Origin: Elmis aenea
Lineage: Eukaryota > Arthropoda > Insecta > Coleoptera > Elmidae
Assembly (NCBI GenBank): GCA_947652605.1
Contig: OX393579.1
Location: 46,258,970-46,322,969, forward strand
Direction: 5' to 3'
DNA: 64,000 bases
Made by a program: the position numbers and the translations under genes. Position 1 is the stretch's first letter. The number at the start of each line of letters is the position of its first letter. Positions 36,301-47,805 of the stretch are shown one piece after another. The notes under the pieces were generated by a model. The model worked only from the letters and a program-made list of their open reading frames with translations, was not told where the DNA came from and did not search any database.

Positions 36301-39300
36301 ACAAAACGAGGTCACTGCTAAGTCGATTAAAGGAGCGGGAAGTTTAATAACCGTCGTCGATAGCACAGATTTTGAGTTAGATTCCGATGACGATCTCGAG
36401 CCGTACGATACGTCGAACGACACAAAAGTTACCAAAGCTAAAGCCCCCGCTTATCTGCGTGACTTACGCGATGGCTTGTTGGAAACGAAGGACCCGGAAT
36501 TGTTCACTTTAAGCCTTGAAAAGTGTGAAAAATTAATCGTTTCGCAATTACCAAACGACGACGCTTCAATCGGGCTCGAAATTTTAGAAATAGTCATGAC
36601 TCTAACCCCCACTTTTTACGTCGAAAATTTTGATACCCTAGTGTTTCAGAGTTGTGTAAATATAATATGCGTCTATCCAGCCTTTTACGCGGAATACATT
36701 TGCAAGCAGTTTCACGCGGAAAGTGGAATTTATTCGATTTCGCATCGTGTTTTCATGTTGGAAATTTTGACCGAAGCGGCGAAGATTTTGTCGAGTGCGA
36801 AACCCGATGAAAATGACCACGAAGCTGTCCAAGAAGTCCAAACAAGTCCGAATTCCGAAGCCGAAATGGCGAAGGAAATAATTCGTAAGAGATTGGAAAG
36901 TAAAACACGACGATTCGTGCGTCACAAGCATTTCGTGTTTGAAAAACGTAATAGGTTTGCAGAAGCAGCGGGCTCATTTTTTTTCCCTCTGATATATGGG
37001 TTCAGTCATAATGCGACGTTTGCCATGAAATACGATAGCGATAATATTCTGTTGGTGCAGTTTTTAGACACGTTAGCGAAAATAATGTGTGCGGCGCAGA
37101 ACTGTGTAGTTGCTCCAAGAATGGCTAGGGAAATTTTTAATCTTACTTGGAGTTTGCGGTTTCATAAAGAAGCAAAAGTCCGAATAGCTGTTTTAAGTAT
37201 GATTGCGTGTGCCGTTATAAATGTGCCGGTCAGTATTTTATTGGCAGAATTTATTGACGCCCTGATTGAAATTCAGCTCTGGTTGGGAGATGTGTTGAGT
37301 TCGAATGTTCAGAGGGGAGATCCTAATTCTGACTGCAGATTTATGGCTTCAAACGTAATGTGTCTAATTGACAATGTTTTAAAAGTTGATGTTAACGCTT
37401 CATGAATTTTTAATGTACACAATTTTGAGAAAATGTTTTAATTTTTTAGGCCATTAAAATCACTTTAAAAATACAGGGTGTGTATAAAATAATTTTAGAA
37501 ATACATCAACTTTGTAAACGTCATGTTGTATGTTTTTTACTTTTTGTTTTTGGTTGCAAGAAACAATTGAACAAACTGGGCAAATAACTGCAAAGTTAAC
37601 ATTTTTGAATGTGTCGAATTTCTGTGAACTTTTAAGATGCCCTTCATTTATTTCCTGTTGATTAAAATAAAAGAAAAAAGCATAACATCAACGTAATATA
37701 AACCTATATATATATTCCAGAAGTCATTAACACTTCAATTATTTTTGTTTTTGTAAGTAAACCCAAGAAACTTTATAAATAATGAAGTTATAAAAATAGG
37801 TATTTTTGTGAACCTTAAATATTAAGCTTAAAATAAATTAGTTTTTGTTAAATATTTTGTATGTTAGTGTAGGAAGATCAGCTTAATTTTAAGAACTATA
37901 GCTGTAATATTGTTTCTTAATCCAGATTAAAAATTTAGTAAAGCAAGCATTTGTTTTTAGATTTTATGGTAAAATTTAACAATGTCGGTATGTTCCTGAT
38001 GTAATAAATTTTCCTCATCTTTTGTTTTTTGATAATTAGGATAAAAACTAGTGAAAATCTCGACATGTCATGCACGTATGATAGAACCATAGAACCCACT
38101 TAAAATATTTAGGTACCAAAGATTTTACTTTAAAAAACAGTAACTTGATTATAGTAAATAAATCTTGGTTTGTTTTTGCACTTTTAAACAATTGTAATAT
38201 TTTTTATGTGCACGTTTTAAAAATGTAATTTTATGGCTATAATTCATTTTTATAAGTGCATTGTTTGTGTGGCAGCTGCTTTTATGCCTTCATAAAAAAC
38301 AATTGGAAAATTGTTGTTCTTTTTTAATAAAAAGTTTATTTAAGTGTGGGATAAACTGCTCGCAAAGTCATTTTACTGTGTTGCAATAACAATTACAGTT
38401 AATCAAATTAATGTTAGTGACAAGGCAGGTAATGAACTGTTAAATTGTTCATTGTATTGTTACAAATAAGCATGGTTTATTATGATTATAGATTATTTAA
38501 CAAGTTAAAAGTAACAATTTCAATTTAAAATAATAACTTTCAAACAGTTGTTGTTTCGAGTTAAAAACTTTTTAACTGATAAGATACTCGCACACTATTT
38601 TACCTAACGCAGAGGTTTAAAGTAATTATTATACATATTAATCAAGTTTTTAATTTTCAACTGTTGTACAGGGTGGACCAAATTCGAATGTTTTACGGGG
38701 TATCTCGGTTACCGTAATAGATGGCGAAAATCTGACTTGGGTTCCTTGGGCTATTTTTTTGAGAAAATAACGCCTATGCAATCAGATTTTTTCTATCGGA
38801 TTCCATTTTGGCACTACAGACGAAAAATGAAATTTCATCATTTTTGAAAATTTGCTGTAACTTCTTTATTTATTAAATTAGAACAAAATGTTATAAAGGT
38901 TTTTTATACAGATTTTCATGCTTAATTTAAAAACAAAAGTAATTTTTTCTTAGCCTCCTTGACTTTCGAGATATGGAGTAAACTTACATTTTTTTAAATG
39001 GAAACCCTAGTTGGCCATGATTTTATGTGAATAAGTATTTTTTTAGCTTATCAAAAATATATATTGTTATATATTTGTTGCAAAAAATAACTGAGATATG
39101 GCCAATTTTGTAAAAATTCGATCATCAAAGTTAACCATGATTTCGTAAACAAGTGATGTTTGCAATTATTAAACAACTAAACGTCATTTCGAAGTAAATT
39201 TTTTAACTTATAAGCAAATCCGTGTATTATTTTGTATTTTATAACTGTTTATTGTGGTATTGTGAACATGGCTAAATTTGAACTCTTTGAAAAGTTTAAT

Positions 39301-41099
39301 ATGTTAGAATATTACTTTGTAAGTGATAAAAACGTAGCGGCTGTTTCAGAATTTACTTGGCAATGACGTTTAGCTGTTTAATAATTGCAAACATCACTTG
39401 TTTACGAAATCATGGTTAACTTTGATGATCGAATTTTTACAAAATTAGCCATATCTTGGTTATTTTTTGCAAAAAGTATATAAAACTATATATTTTTGAA
39501 AAGCTAAAAAAATACTCTTTCACGTAAAATCATGGCCAACTAGGGTTTCTATTTAAAAAAATGTAAGTTTCCTCCATATCTCGAAAGTCAAGTAGGCTAA
39601 GAAAAAATTACTTTTGTTTTTAAATTCAACATGAAAATCTGTATAAAAAACCTTTATAACATTTTGTTCTAATTTAATAAATAAAGAAGTTGCAGCATAT
39701 TTTCAAAAATGATGAAATTTTATTTTTCGTTTGTAGTGCCAAAATGGAATCCGATAGAAAAAATCTGATTGCATAGGCGTTATTTTCTCAAAAAAATAGC
39801 CCAAGAGACCGAAATCAGATTTTCGCTATCTATGACGGTAACCGAGATACCGGGGTAAAACATTCGAATTTGGTCCACCCTGTAAGGGTGGCTTATTTTC
39901 GATGCCCATACAGGGAGGGTATATTGGTTATTATCAGAGATAGAAAAAAATGAAGTACGCAGTCTTGATTTCCTTTTTCGAGAGGAATTCATTGCCGTAA
40001 ACAGATTTTTGATATCTTTTTTAATTTTCGAAATATAGCCAAAAACCGATTTTTGACAATTTTCAAAAATGTGAAATATCTCGCTTAAACAAGAAGATAG
40101 AGAAAAACTTTTAAAACATTTTTTGTATGGTTTTTCGTCCTTAATATGATAGCAATATTAATTTTTTTTTTACTCATAAATATTGATATAAAACACCTAA
40201 CTTTCTTATTTTAAATGGAATCCATAAGCAAATTATATATTTTTGAAAAGCGCAAAAAGTAAGCTTTCGATTTATGTCAAAGCCAACTATGGTTGCCATT
40301 GAAAATAAGAAAGTTATCTGTAATATATCGATATTTATATGAGTAAAAAAATTGAACATCGATGTCTTGTTAAGGATAAAAACCCATGCAAAAAATGTCG
40401 TTAAAGTTTTTCTCTATCTTTTCGTTTAAGCGAGATATTTAACATTTTTGAAAATTGCCAAAAATCGGTTTTTGGCTATATTTCGAAAATAAAAGAAGAT
40501 ATCAAAAATCTGTTTAGGGCAATGAATTCCTCTCGAAAAAATAAATCGAGACTACGTACTTAGTTTTTTTCTATCTCTGATAATAACCGAGATACCCTGT
40601 ATGGGCATCGAAAATAGGCCACCCTGTACATTTAAATTATTTTTTTACAATTTTAACTGCAGTATTTAAAAAGTTTTTAATAATGTTGTCCTTGATGCAT
40701 GAACTAAATGAGATTGTATGTGCAGGACAAATCTTACCTCCATCTTCTGCTCAACCAATTCTTCAACCAATGTCTTCCAATCAGCCCAACCCAGCATCAG
40801 AACAACAGTCTGCCCAAAATAGCAATAAACCGCTACCCGTAGGAGCAACGTGGAGTAACTCCGGAAATTTAAATATCGATTTAAACAATTTGCTAGGTAA
40901 CAAATTTAATAAACAAAGTGCTGCGCCCACTATGAACCAACTTGCGAGCAATCCTACGTCGCCAACAAATCAACCGCGATTAATTAATCAAAATAGTCAA
41001 AGTAGTCCAGGATTTGGAATAAACGTTAATTACAATAACCAGATGTTTCCTACAAGTGGTTTCAACCAAAATAATCAATTTACCGCTACGTTTAAATAA
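27330..41099 (+). CDS. lqfR: EpsinR / liquid facets-Related (CLINT1-type) ENTH protein
   Basis: Exons 27330-27379, 27550-27751, 27817-28087, 30313-31203 and 40726-41099 join in phase to 595 aa. Residues 1 to about 150 are an ENTH domain, seen in MWKVREIADKVTNVVMNYTE, EAWGPTGQIMQELA, SLLLLNYLIKNGSERVV and AREHIYDLRSLENY, which fit the EpsinR/CLINT1 branch. An Arg/Asp/Glu-rich linker follows. Adaptor motifs come next: EFGDFETAF and DEFADFNSAF (about 318-349), like gamma-ear-binding peptides, then DLLGDL. The tail is Asn/Gln/Pro-rich. The protein is a clathrin adaptor at Golgi and endosomes, working with AP-1. The last exon is alternative to the Tel2 exon 34611-37405; both use the same donor after 31203. 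Introns are filled with inverted-repeat elements. Confidence 0.93.
28960..29831. repeat. Dispersed repeat with CCGGTTGAACCGGAAGT ends, copy 1
   Basis: Lies in the intron before lqfR exon 4. Inverted blocks CGACTTCCGGTTCAACCGG (from 28969) and CCGGTTGAACCAGAAGTCG (29685-29703) bracket an inner unit from TACAGGGCATTTTTTCCG (29144) to AAACGCCCTG (29407). The segments after 29210 and after 29640 align by eye with 58785-59010 and 59460-59826. No coding capacity. The remaining intron sequence, 28088-28959, shows no gene. Confidence 0.7.
31514..32049. mobile_element. Hairpin element, TACAGGGTGTCACACAAAAAACGCC family
   Basis: 536 bp. Both ends read TACAGGGTGTCACACAAAAA and continue through CGCCGCAAGCTGTAACTCTGT-type blocks, GATTTTGATGAACAAAAAAG and GAAATGGCTCC. 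The centre holds a second inverted pair (AACAAAAAAATCTTAATCAAC). It lies in the lqfR intron upstream of the Tel2 exon. Confidence 0.88.
32050..33660. other. lqfR intron segment with a solo transposon end
   Basis: No gene recognised. A TACAGGGTGTATCAAATTTAATGCC terminus begins at 33081 and the related inner block ATCCGAGATACTCATGCAT ends near 33240, without a matching opposite end; this is a truncated element. The frames at 32660-32842 and 33234-33443 show no family features. Confidence 0.5.
33661..34253. mobile_element. Hairpin element, TACAGGGTGGTCCAAATTC family (short form)
   Basis: 593 bp, ending 357 bp before the Tel2 exon acceptor. The left end TACAGGGTGGTCCAAATTCG and the right end (reverse complement TACAGGGTGGTCCAAAGAAA) share CAAAAA(C/T)GTGC and a TTTTTTGGGACAAACTCAGAAC block. 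The GGTATCTCGCTTAAT motif sits about 35 bp inside the left end. Inner arms carry AATAAATACATCAACCC and CTTATATATTTGAAAT sequences shared with 50098-51202. Confidence 0.8.
34611..37405 (+). CDS. Tel2: Tel2 (TELO2) alternative terminal exon of lqfR
   Basis: A single open exon of 2795 nt encoding about 930 residues plus a stop. The acceptor CCCGTTACAG ends at 34610, and the first two bases complete the codon begun by the lqfR donor after 31203, giving an EpsinR-Tel2 fusion of 1402 aa. The N-terminal part is alpha-helical repeat-like. The Telomere_reg-2 domain lies about 36440-36780: SDDDLEPYD, then APAYLRDLRDGLLE and SISHRVFMLEILTEAAKI. The C-terminus has SFFFPLIYGF. Tel2 is the core of the TTT complex (with Tti1 and Tti2) that stabilises PI3K-like kinases. 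The first in-frame Met after the acceptor is at 35195, about 195 residues in, so the domain cannot start by itself from this exon. A fused EpsinR-Tel2 arrangement is known from Drosophila lqfR. The exon is visibly richer in CG dinucleotides than its surroundings. Confidence 0.92.
37406..38666. other. Downstream of the Tel2 exon: probable 3' UTR and intron
   Basis: No coding region. It probably starts with the 3' UTR of the Tel2-containing transcript. A lone TACAGGGTGTGTATAAAAT terminus lies at 37472, without a partner. The rest is AT-rich and unremarkable. Confidence 0.45.
38667..39884. mobile_element. Complete 1.2-kb hairpin element (TACAGGGTGGACCAAATTCG family), copy A
   Basis: 1218 bp. 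Both ends read TACAGGGTGGACCAAATTCG, and the arms are inverted over about 500 bp each (GTATCTCGGTTACCGT, ATTTTTTTGAGAAAATAACG, CATTTTGGCACTACA, AAATTAGAACAAAATGTTAT, CGTAAACAAGTGATG). The loop holds a 32-codon frame, 39268-39366, starting [16 protein letters not shown]. It is nearly identical along its length to 48883-50099. Confidence 0.93.
39268..39366 (+). other. 32-codon ORF in the hairpin loop, copy A
   Basis: ATG to TGA, reading [17 protein letters not shown], then VSDKNVAAVSEFTWQ. The same frame with three changed residues is intact at 49484-49582. A frame-shifted relic lies at 10175. The pattern (short helix, acidic turn, then AAVSEF-like helix) resembles the start of the helix-turn-helix domains of insect transposases, so it may be a leftover of the autonomous parent. 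That identification is inference. Confidence 0.4.
39883..40628. mobile_element. Hairpin element, GGGTGGCTTATTTTCGATGCCC family
   Basis: It begins at the TA that ends the previous element. The left end, with AGGGTGGCTTATTTTCGATG, matches the reverse complement of the right end TACAGGGTGGCCTATTTTCG. Arms include GCCCATACAGGG, TTGGTTATTATCAGAGATAG, ATATCTCGCTTAAAC and AAAGCGCAAAAAGTAAGCTT. Half of another copy is embedded at 9360-9958. It ends about 100 bp before the EpsinR terminal exon. Confidence 0.85.
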
Positions 41100-41727
41100 T
41101 GAAGTTGAAGTTTGTTGTCCATAAGTCGTAGTTTTAATGTTTTTTTTTGTCTAGTATACACAGTTTTTACCTAGAAGTCTGAAAATACATTTAAGAATAA
41201 TTTTGTGACAAATATTAGCAGACGGGTCCAGAAATTAAAATTTATGTTACAGGTCTATTTAAGACATGATCTAAGGATAAGGTTGTGGTTAAATGTGTTT
41301 ATTCAATTTCAAAAATGCATGACATTAATAACGCCGAATAATGGTAAAATAATAGAATTTTGTTACCAATGATAGTTGCATATCCCTAAATCGACGTATT
41401 ATAAATAAGTGTTTGGAAAAAATAATTTAATATTCATATAGCCAAAAAAGCATACATCTATTTTTATATCATATCAAAAGTCCAAAACATCTCGAATTTG
41501 ATCTACATGATCCAACAAATATTAGACTGTATAATAAACCAACAGATTTCAGTAAACAATTCCATGAAATTATGTAACAAATTGTATATAATTTTACATG
41601 TTTGTAAAAAACCACAACTTTGAATAAATAAATAAAGAGAAAAAAATCCAAGCAGCATGGAGGTGTGACACTGTTTGGGAATAAAAAATTAGAAGAAAAA
41701 CACAATAAATAAATGATTTTTAATGAT

Positions 41728-41883
41728 TTCATGAATCATTGAAATCAACCAAATGTCCACAAATTTAATAGTTTATTCTTAATTTTGTTGGAAAGTGTAA
41801 AATGGTTCATGAATCATTTAAATCGACTAAATGTCCACAAATTAAATAATTTATTCTTAATTTTGTTGGAATGTGTAAAATGG
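41728..41883. repeat. 78-bp tandem duplication
   Basis: Two adjacent 78-bp units, 41728-41805 and 41806-41883, both start TTCATGAATCATT and contain AAATGTCCACAAATT and TTTATTCTTAATTTTGTTGG. They differ at a handful of positions. Non-coding. Confidence 0.9.
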
Positions 41884-42144
41884 GTTGATTAACTGATCAA
41901 ATATGCCTCGCTTCTTAGTCTTCATAATATTTTGTATTTCCTTAACTGTCTTCCATATTCTATCTTAAAAGTATTGTATTCGTAACTTAACAATTTTTAA
42001 TGTTAATATTTATCTTCAAAAGCATCCTCTAACAATATTATTGTTGCAAACTTTAAATCGTGGCCAAAGTTTTGAGTTTCTCTAGTAAAAGCAGCATTGG
42101 TTATGTATGTTTGCCGTGAATATGATGTGAACTATAATACGTTT

Positions 42145-42284
42145 ATACCGGGTGATTCAATTTGACTGTCGCACCCCTATAACTTTTTAATTATAGAAAA
42201 TAACCCCAACAAACCTTATATTTGGGTTATTTTTAATAATTAAAAAGTTATAGGGGTGCGACAGTCAAACTGAATCACCCAGTA
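42145..42284. mobile_element. Palindromic MITE (GGGTGATTCARTTTGACTG family), copy 2
   Basis: A 140-bp near-perfect palindrome. The left end TACCGGGTGATTCAATTTG and the right end (reverse complement TACTGGGTGATTCAGTTTG) continue through ACTGTCGCACCCCTATAAC and TTTTTAATTA almost to the centre. It is shorter than the copy at 5487-5727. Confidence 0.9.
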
Positions 42285-45200
42285 TAGTATAATAATATTT
42301 TGAATTGATCGGATTGAATCATTAGGTAAAAATTTTTTGGCTTAAGACAAAATGGTTATTTTTAGTGTCCAAAAGGTTTTATGTATTTCTTCTTCTTAAT
42401 CAGGTCCTCCTTTAACTTTCGGTGTCGAGGTTCTTAAACATTAAGTTTGAAAACTATTAAATTCGTTAACCTTACTGAGCTATTAAATAAAGCTTTTTGT
42501 GTAATTTGGATTTTCATTACATTTGTTGATCTTTACTTCAACGCTGTTTACTTAATTTACTTCAAAAAATTTGCTTTTAAATGAATTTTGAAAAAAATCT
42601 TCAGTGTATAATTCAAAAATTCTTCAAGATTTTTAGTTCCAGCTGGTCAACCGGTCTCAATATCAAAATAATGCTGTCAACAGATTCTGTAAACACTACT
42701 ATAAGACTTATTAGAACTGTTTGTTAAAGGTTATTGCTTGCTTTGGTATAAATTGGTATTTGGATTATGTAACTTGATCTCAAAAGAAAACAAACTATGT
42801 TTGATGAGTAAATAAATTTTTGTGTACCGTTATGATTGATTTTCGTACTTAATATCATGCTTATAAAAATATGTGTGTTAATAGTAGAATTCATTTGATA
42901 ATTGATAGTAGCTAATTGGACCGATAAAATTATAACTTTAAGTGCTGGTTGTGTCAGTATGATTTGTCATATACTTGTGGTAGCAGTTGCTTTTGTTTAG
43001 CAAATGGCAAGCGATTGTTTTATGGTTCTGTCCATCAATGTATTTACTTAAAAATCTTTAGTGTTACTCGTAAACCCATGGACTTCTTTTATATAATGAC
43101 TAAAACTTAACATAACAATTTGAACATGTGGGGTACTATGATCCAATCTGTTTTAATATTTGTCACCGAATTTAGTTTTATCATTTTATTTCGTTGAACC
43201 TGTTGATCAAAGATTTAAACCAAAAGTATTAGCAGACTTTATTACATAAGATGTTGTGATTAGGATACGACGATGGTTGTAAATGTGTGTATAAATGAAT
43301 GCTAAGAATGGTCAGTCATTTTTATAACTGTGTATACAAGTATCCAAAGATATGAATTAAAATTGTCAAATTAAATTTTTAGTATTATTTTAAAAGTGAC
43401 ATGACAAGTTTTTGTAATGAGACCGAAGTAAAAGAAAGCATTAAATTTTTTTCCAAGCGTATGTAATTCATTGGTCTGAATTTATCTAATATAATTATGT
43501 CGTAACTGTTTAAGTATCGTTAGTTTCATTACATTTCATTTGTTTCTTCAATATGATAATAAAATGTTAAAATGATCCATATTTTAAATCGGATTCTTTA
43601 GCTTGCAATAAAATACACGAGTACCTGTGTTTTAAACGTTGATATTCCATTATTTTGTGTTCATTGTTTGTAAGATCAACTCGCTAAATGCCATAAAAAG
43701 TGTTTAGGGTTGTTTGATTTTACATCAAAAATTAAAAAGGGGCAGCTTTTCTGTTTAAAAAATATATAATTTTGGTCCAAGTATAACTAGATTCTGTGAT
43801 TATTTGAAATTAGAATGTTACTTTAATTTTTTGAGTTTCATTGTTTTTGTATTGTAAATATATTTATTATGTATAACATCAAAGTACCAACTTTAATGTG
43901 ATATAGGTGATAATTGGGCCATAATACAGTTTTAATTTAAACCGAATAAAATATACAGTTTTGGTACCACATTGATCCTCATAACATATTTCATTACATT
44001 CGAAAGTTTCGTGGTTTTAACATTTGTTTCTAAGCCATGTTATATCAATTACTGATAATAATTTAATTACTGTTTGCAGTTTGATTTCTTCATCAAATTC
44101 AGAGGTGATGAAGCGAATAAAAGGCACGGAACTAGTCTTATCAAAAAAAAGTACAGGAAAAAGAATAAAAAAGTGAGGAGTTAAACATATGCATTGGATG
44201 TATATAAAATTAGTTATGCAATTACTTAAACTGCATCGTACCACCTCTTACTTTACATATACTGTGCTTTTTTTGTTGTTGTTAAAGGAACAAGTTTGTC
44301 TTAAAAACAGTCGAATCACAAGAAAAGTTGAAAATGGTTCTCATAGCCTGATAATAAAGAAAAAAGTTGTAATGGATACTAAAAGTAGACAGGATAAACT
44401 CTATTGGTAACTTAATGAACTAAAATAGTAATTCGATATTGTATGTGACATAAACACGTGTAAATATACTGCCATCTTTTGTTTAATTATTCATCACTTA
44501 AACTTTGAAAATAGTAGTTTCTTTTTTATTAATGCATGTGGATTAATGTGGTAATGAAATTTTACCCTCAGTACTTCAGTTATGCGGCTCACTTTTGTTT
44601 ATTGTAATAGTAACAAATTTATGGCAACATTCGGTCTCATTACTTCAGGTATTTCATTTGTGTGGTTGATTTTATCAATGCATGTTATCGTGGTACTGTT
44701 TACGTACTATCCATTAATGCTCATTCTCGCGGTGCTGGGTTCCATAAGGTGTACTGAAGTTAAATAATATTTAACATGTAACAAAAAATCATAATCAATA
44801 GTATTTATATATAAGTCTAATTGTGTACAGTCGGGGTTGGTGGTGTTGTAAAATAATTTCATTTTCGAAGGAGCAGCGCATCCTTCATTGAGAGTTTTAA
44901 TCTATTATAAATATATATATGTTTGTTTTTTATCTAGAGCAATATTTTAAACATTGTTACAAGTTATTGCTTCGTATTCCTAATTTTGTTAATTCTATTT
45001 CATAACTAATCTAATTAATTAAGTGAAAATATCGGTGTTGAATCTATTGTTTGTTAATTGTTGTAATACAATTGTTTTATCAAAGCTAATGATCGCTGTT
45101 TTGACCAATTAAATTTTTGTTTTTACTTAACCAATAATTTAAACTGTAAATAATCGGTAAAAGTATGAAACAATTTTTTAATCGTTGTGCACATTATGGT

Positions 45201-46910
45201 CGTTTTTAGCTTTTTTATTATGGTGACTTACCAATTCATTGACTTCTTTTGTTTTCTGGATACTCTTTGTTAAACAAATGACTATCGTATTGTGTAAACT
45301 GTAAAGGATTCAACACCATTGTTTTCCATTTTTTGTGTATCATTTGTTTCTCATTCTTGTATTTTTATTTGCACATTATGTATGAATGCAAGTAATAATC
45401 CTGTTACTATTTACAAATGTAGAGCCGTAGTGATATGGTATGCACATTGTTTTTGAACAGAACAGGGTAGTGAAATTGTGGATTAAGTTCATTTAAATAA
45501 ACAAAAAATAAAGCGTAGAATTTAAATACTTGAATTTTTAAATGTTGTAAAGTATATTTTTTGTTAAAATCGGGGCACTAAAAATCCTCACTACGGCTCG
45601 TATGTAAACACAAATATTGTGCCTTAATAGTTTGCATGTGAGAAACTAGACTCGGTTTGTGAATATAGAAAAAGGTAAATGGTAATAACTGGCTTATCAA
45701 TATAAAAAGACCTTTTAATTTTTTGTTGTAAGTAAGTTTGTTAGACATTCCAATGTGAATTTTTCTGTAAAAATGTGTAAAGATAAATAACAATAAATTC
45801 AGTTGTGTATTATTTATTTTTATTTAATAATAAATTTAACAAATGATAAAAAATAGCTAAAATAATGTAAAACAATTGAAAAGTATCGAAAATCTATACT
45901 ACACTAGTATACAAAAATTGTATTTTCAACATAATTTTTTAAATTGAGTAATTGAAAAATAAAGGTTATTATATACTAAAATATAAGAATGAATTAACAA
46001 TCAGCCAACTAAGGGCACACATAATAAAAGGGAGACTTTTGACCATTTTTGGTCATAGTAGCTAAGAAAAATATTGGGAAAGAACTTCCCATACTTCGTT
46101 CATTAAATTAATTCTAAATTTGTCCTCAACAAACCAATAAAAGAATTTTTTAGATGCTGTAATATTTTGTTTAAAAATATCCTCGATCAAGAACTTTGAG
46201 CTTTACTGATTTTCCAGTAAAGGCTGCAGAACACATTCTTGCTTTCCAAAAACAGTTGAACTTATTATTTTCAATTGTCTATGTGAAAGATGACTGGATA
46301 AGTGAAGTGAAATAATTTTAATACTTGGTAGGTTTTTTGAAAGAAATTTATTCAATTCAATTGTATCAATATCGAAATAATCTGCATTTTATTTATACAT
46401 AAAATTAATATACACAATAACTACTTAACGGAAAATAAACTTGTCAATAAGTGTTTCATTCTTTGCGAAAAGCTTGAATAATAAATTTCATTTCTAAATA
46501 ATGAGCAACATTTTATCAACAGAAGTACAGATTAAAAATACACAGAAGCGTCATATTGGAGGTTCTTGAGATTATTTTTCTAGTTGCAAGCACAATTTCT
46601 TCGAAAAATATTTAAACAATGAAAAGTAACTAACTTAATACTAATGAATAAAACCTTAACTGTACGATATATTTTTGCTTTCGGTTAAAACTTTAAATAA
46701 ATTTGAATCAATAATCTTAGCTCGATATATCAAATCAATTTTAATTTCATAATTTTAATGAAAAATATCTATCATTCCCTCATTCTAGAATCATTAGAGC
46801 TTAGTATGCCTAAGCATATCATTCCAACACAATAGGTTTGTTCCAGCAGGCGATTTTGTACTAATACAGGAACTGGTTTATGCACATGCGCAACTATGGA
46901 CTAATAAATA

Positions 46911-47411
46911 TTGGGTTGTTGCATAATTTCGTGTGGTTTTTTTAGATTCAAAATTGCGCACCTTAAATTAAATTTTTTGGTAATTTGTTATGTACTATTC
47001 GACGGAGAATGTTTTTCTCTACAAGTTGGCGTTTTCGTTTTTTTCACATCATTTGTTTATTTTTATTATACAACTGTCAAAATGGAGTGTCAGGTTGACA
47101 AAAATGAGCATTTCCGACACCTCCTTCTTTTCGCGTATAACCAAAGGTTTTTAAGCTGCTCGCGATATTTGTGTTGTGTGATGATGCCATATCTGAAAGA
47201 ACGGCTCAAAAATGGTTTTCGCGTTGCAAAAACGGAGATTTCGGTCTCCGGGACCACTCACACCGGCCGACCCTCTCAGTTTGATAAAGAGCGATGGAGA
47301 ATACATTATTGATTAATTGTTGTTATTTTGATTTATTGTTATGTTGTTTGTTTGTTTAAAATGAAAATATTAGAATCTAAAAAAACCGCACGAAATTATG
47401 CAACAACCCAA
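46911..47411 (+). mobile_element. Internally deleted mariner-like element
   Basis: 501 bp flanked by TA (46909-46910, 47412-47413). The terminal repeats TTGGGTTGTTGCATAATTTC, then GTGYGGTTTTTTTAGATTC, match over nearly 40 bp. A pseudogene of the mariner transposase N-terminus starts at ATG 47082 (MECQVDKNEHFRHLLLFAYN) and continues through frame changes with SERTAQKWFSRCKNGDFGL, the second helix-turn-helix region. The catalytic DDD core is absent. The intact ends suggest it could be moved in trans by a related transposase. Confidence 0.85.
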
Positions 47412-47805
47412 TACATGGGACTGCGAGGAAGATGCAAAGCTACCAGAGGTCACGGTAGTTGTGAAGAGGGCATGCATGTAAAAATCCCAGTGCTAGTTCT
47501 TGTCTTCATTCATGTACTGCTTTTTTGGCCACAAACTAGTTCATGTATTGATACGATAACTGCTGGAATAGCCGACTAACCGTCCGATAAACTATCAGAG
47601 ACTGTGCTGGGATGCAATATTGATCTGCGCAGAATCCTTATAGTCCATCGGATTGTACATAGCCTTGCTGAAACTAACCTAACATAATTTTACTCGGTAA
47701 AATATTATCGTCTTATCTGGACCTACTCTCGATAATTCAAGAAAAAAAGAACTGCCTATACATAAAAAATACAATATCTACCTTAAGATGCGTAAGCTCA
47801 AAAAT

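Larger units (their letters stand above)
41100..46910. other. Geneless AT-rich region between convergent lqfR and Nop56
   Basis: No supported gene in 5.8 kb. The proximal part is probably a long 3' UTR of the EpsinR transcript, since the stretch 42300-45800 is largely free of recognised transposons and T-rich in the + sense. An AATAAA occurs near 45792. Frames at 44189-44410 and 44582-44767 lack family features. Small repeats are listed separately. Confidence 0.45.

Noticed and set aside
44582..44767. 61-codon frame with a hydrophobic, membrane-like segment
   Set aside because: T-rich DNA yields such frames by chance; no start context, homologous pattern or splice sites.
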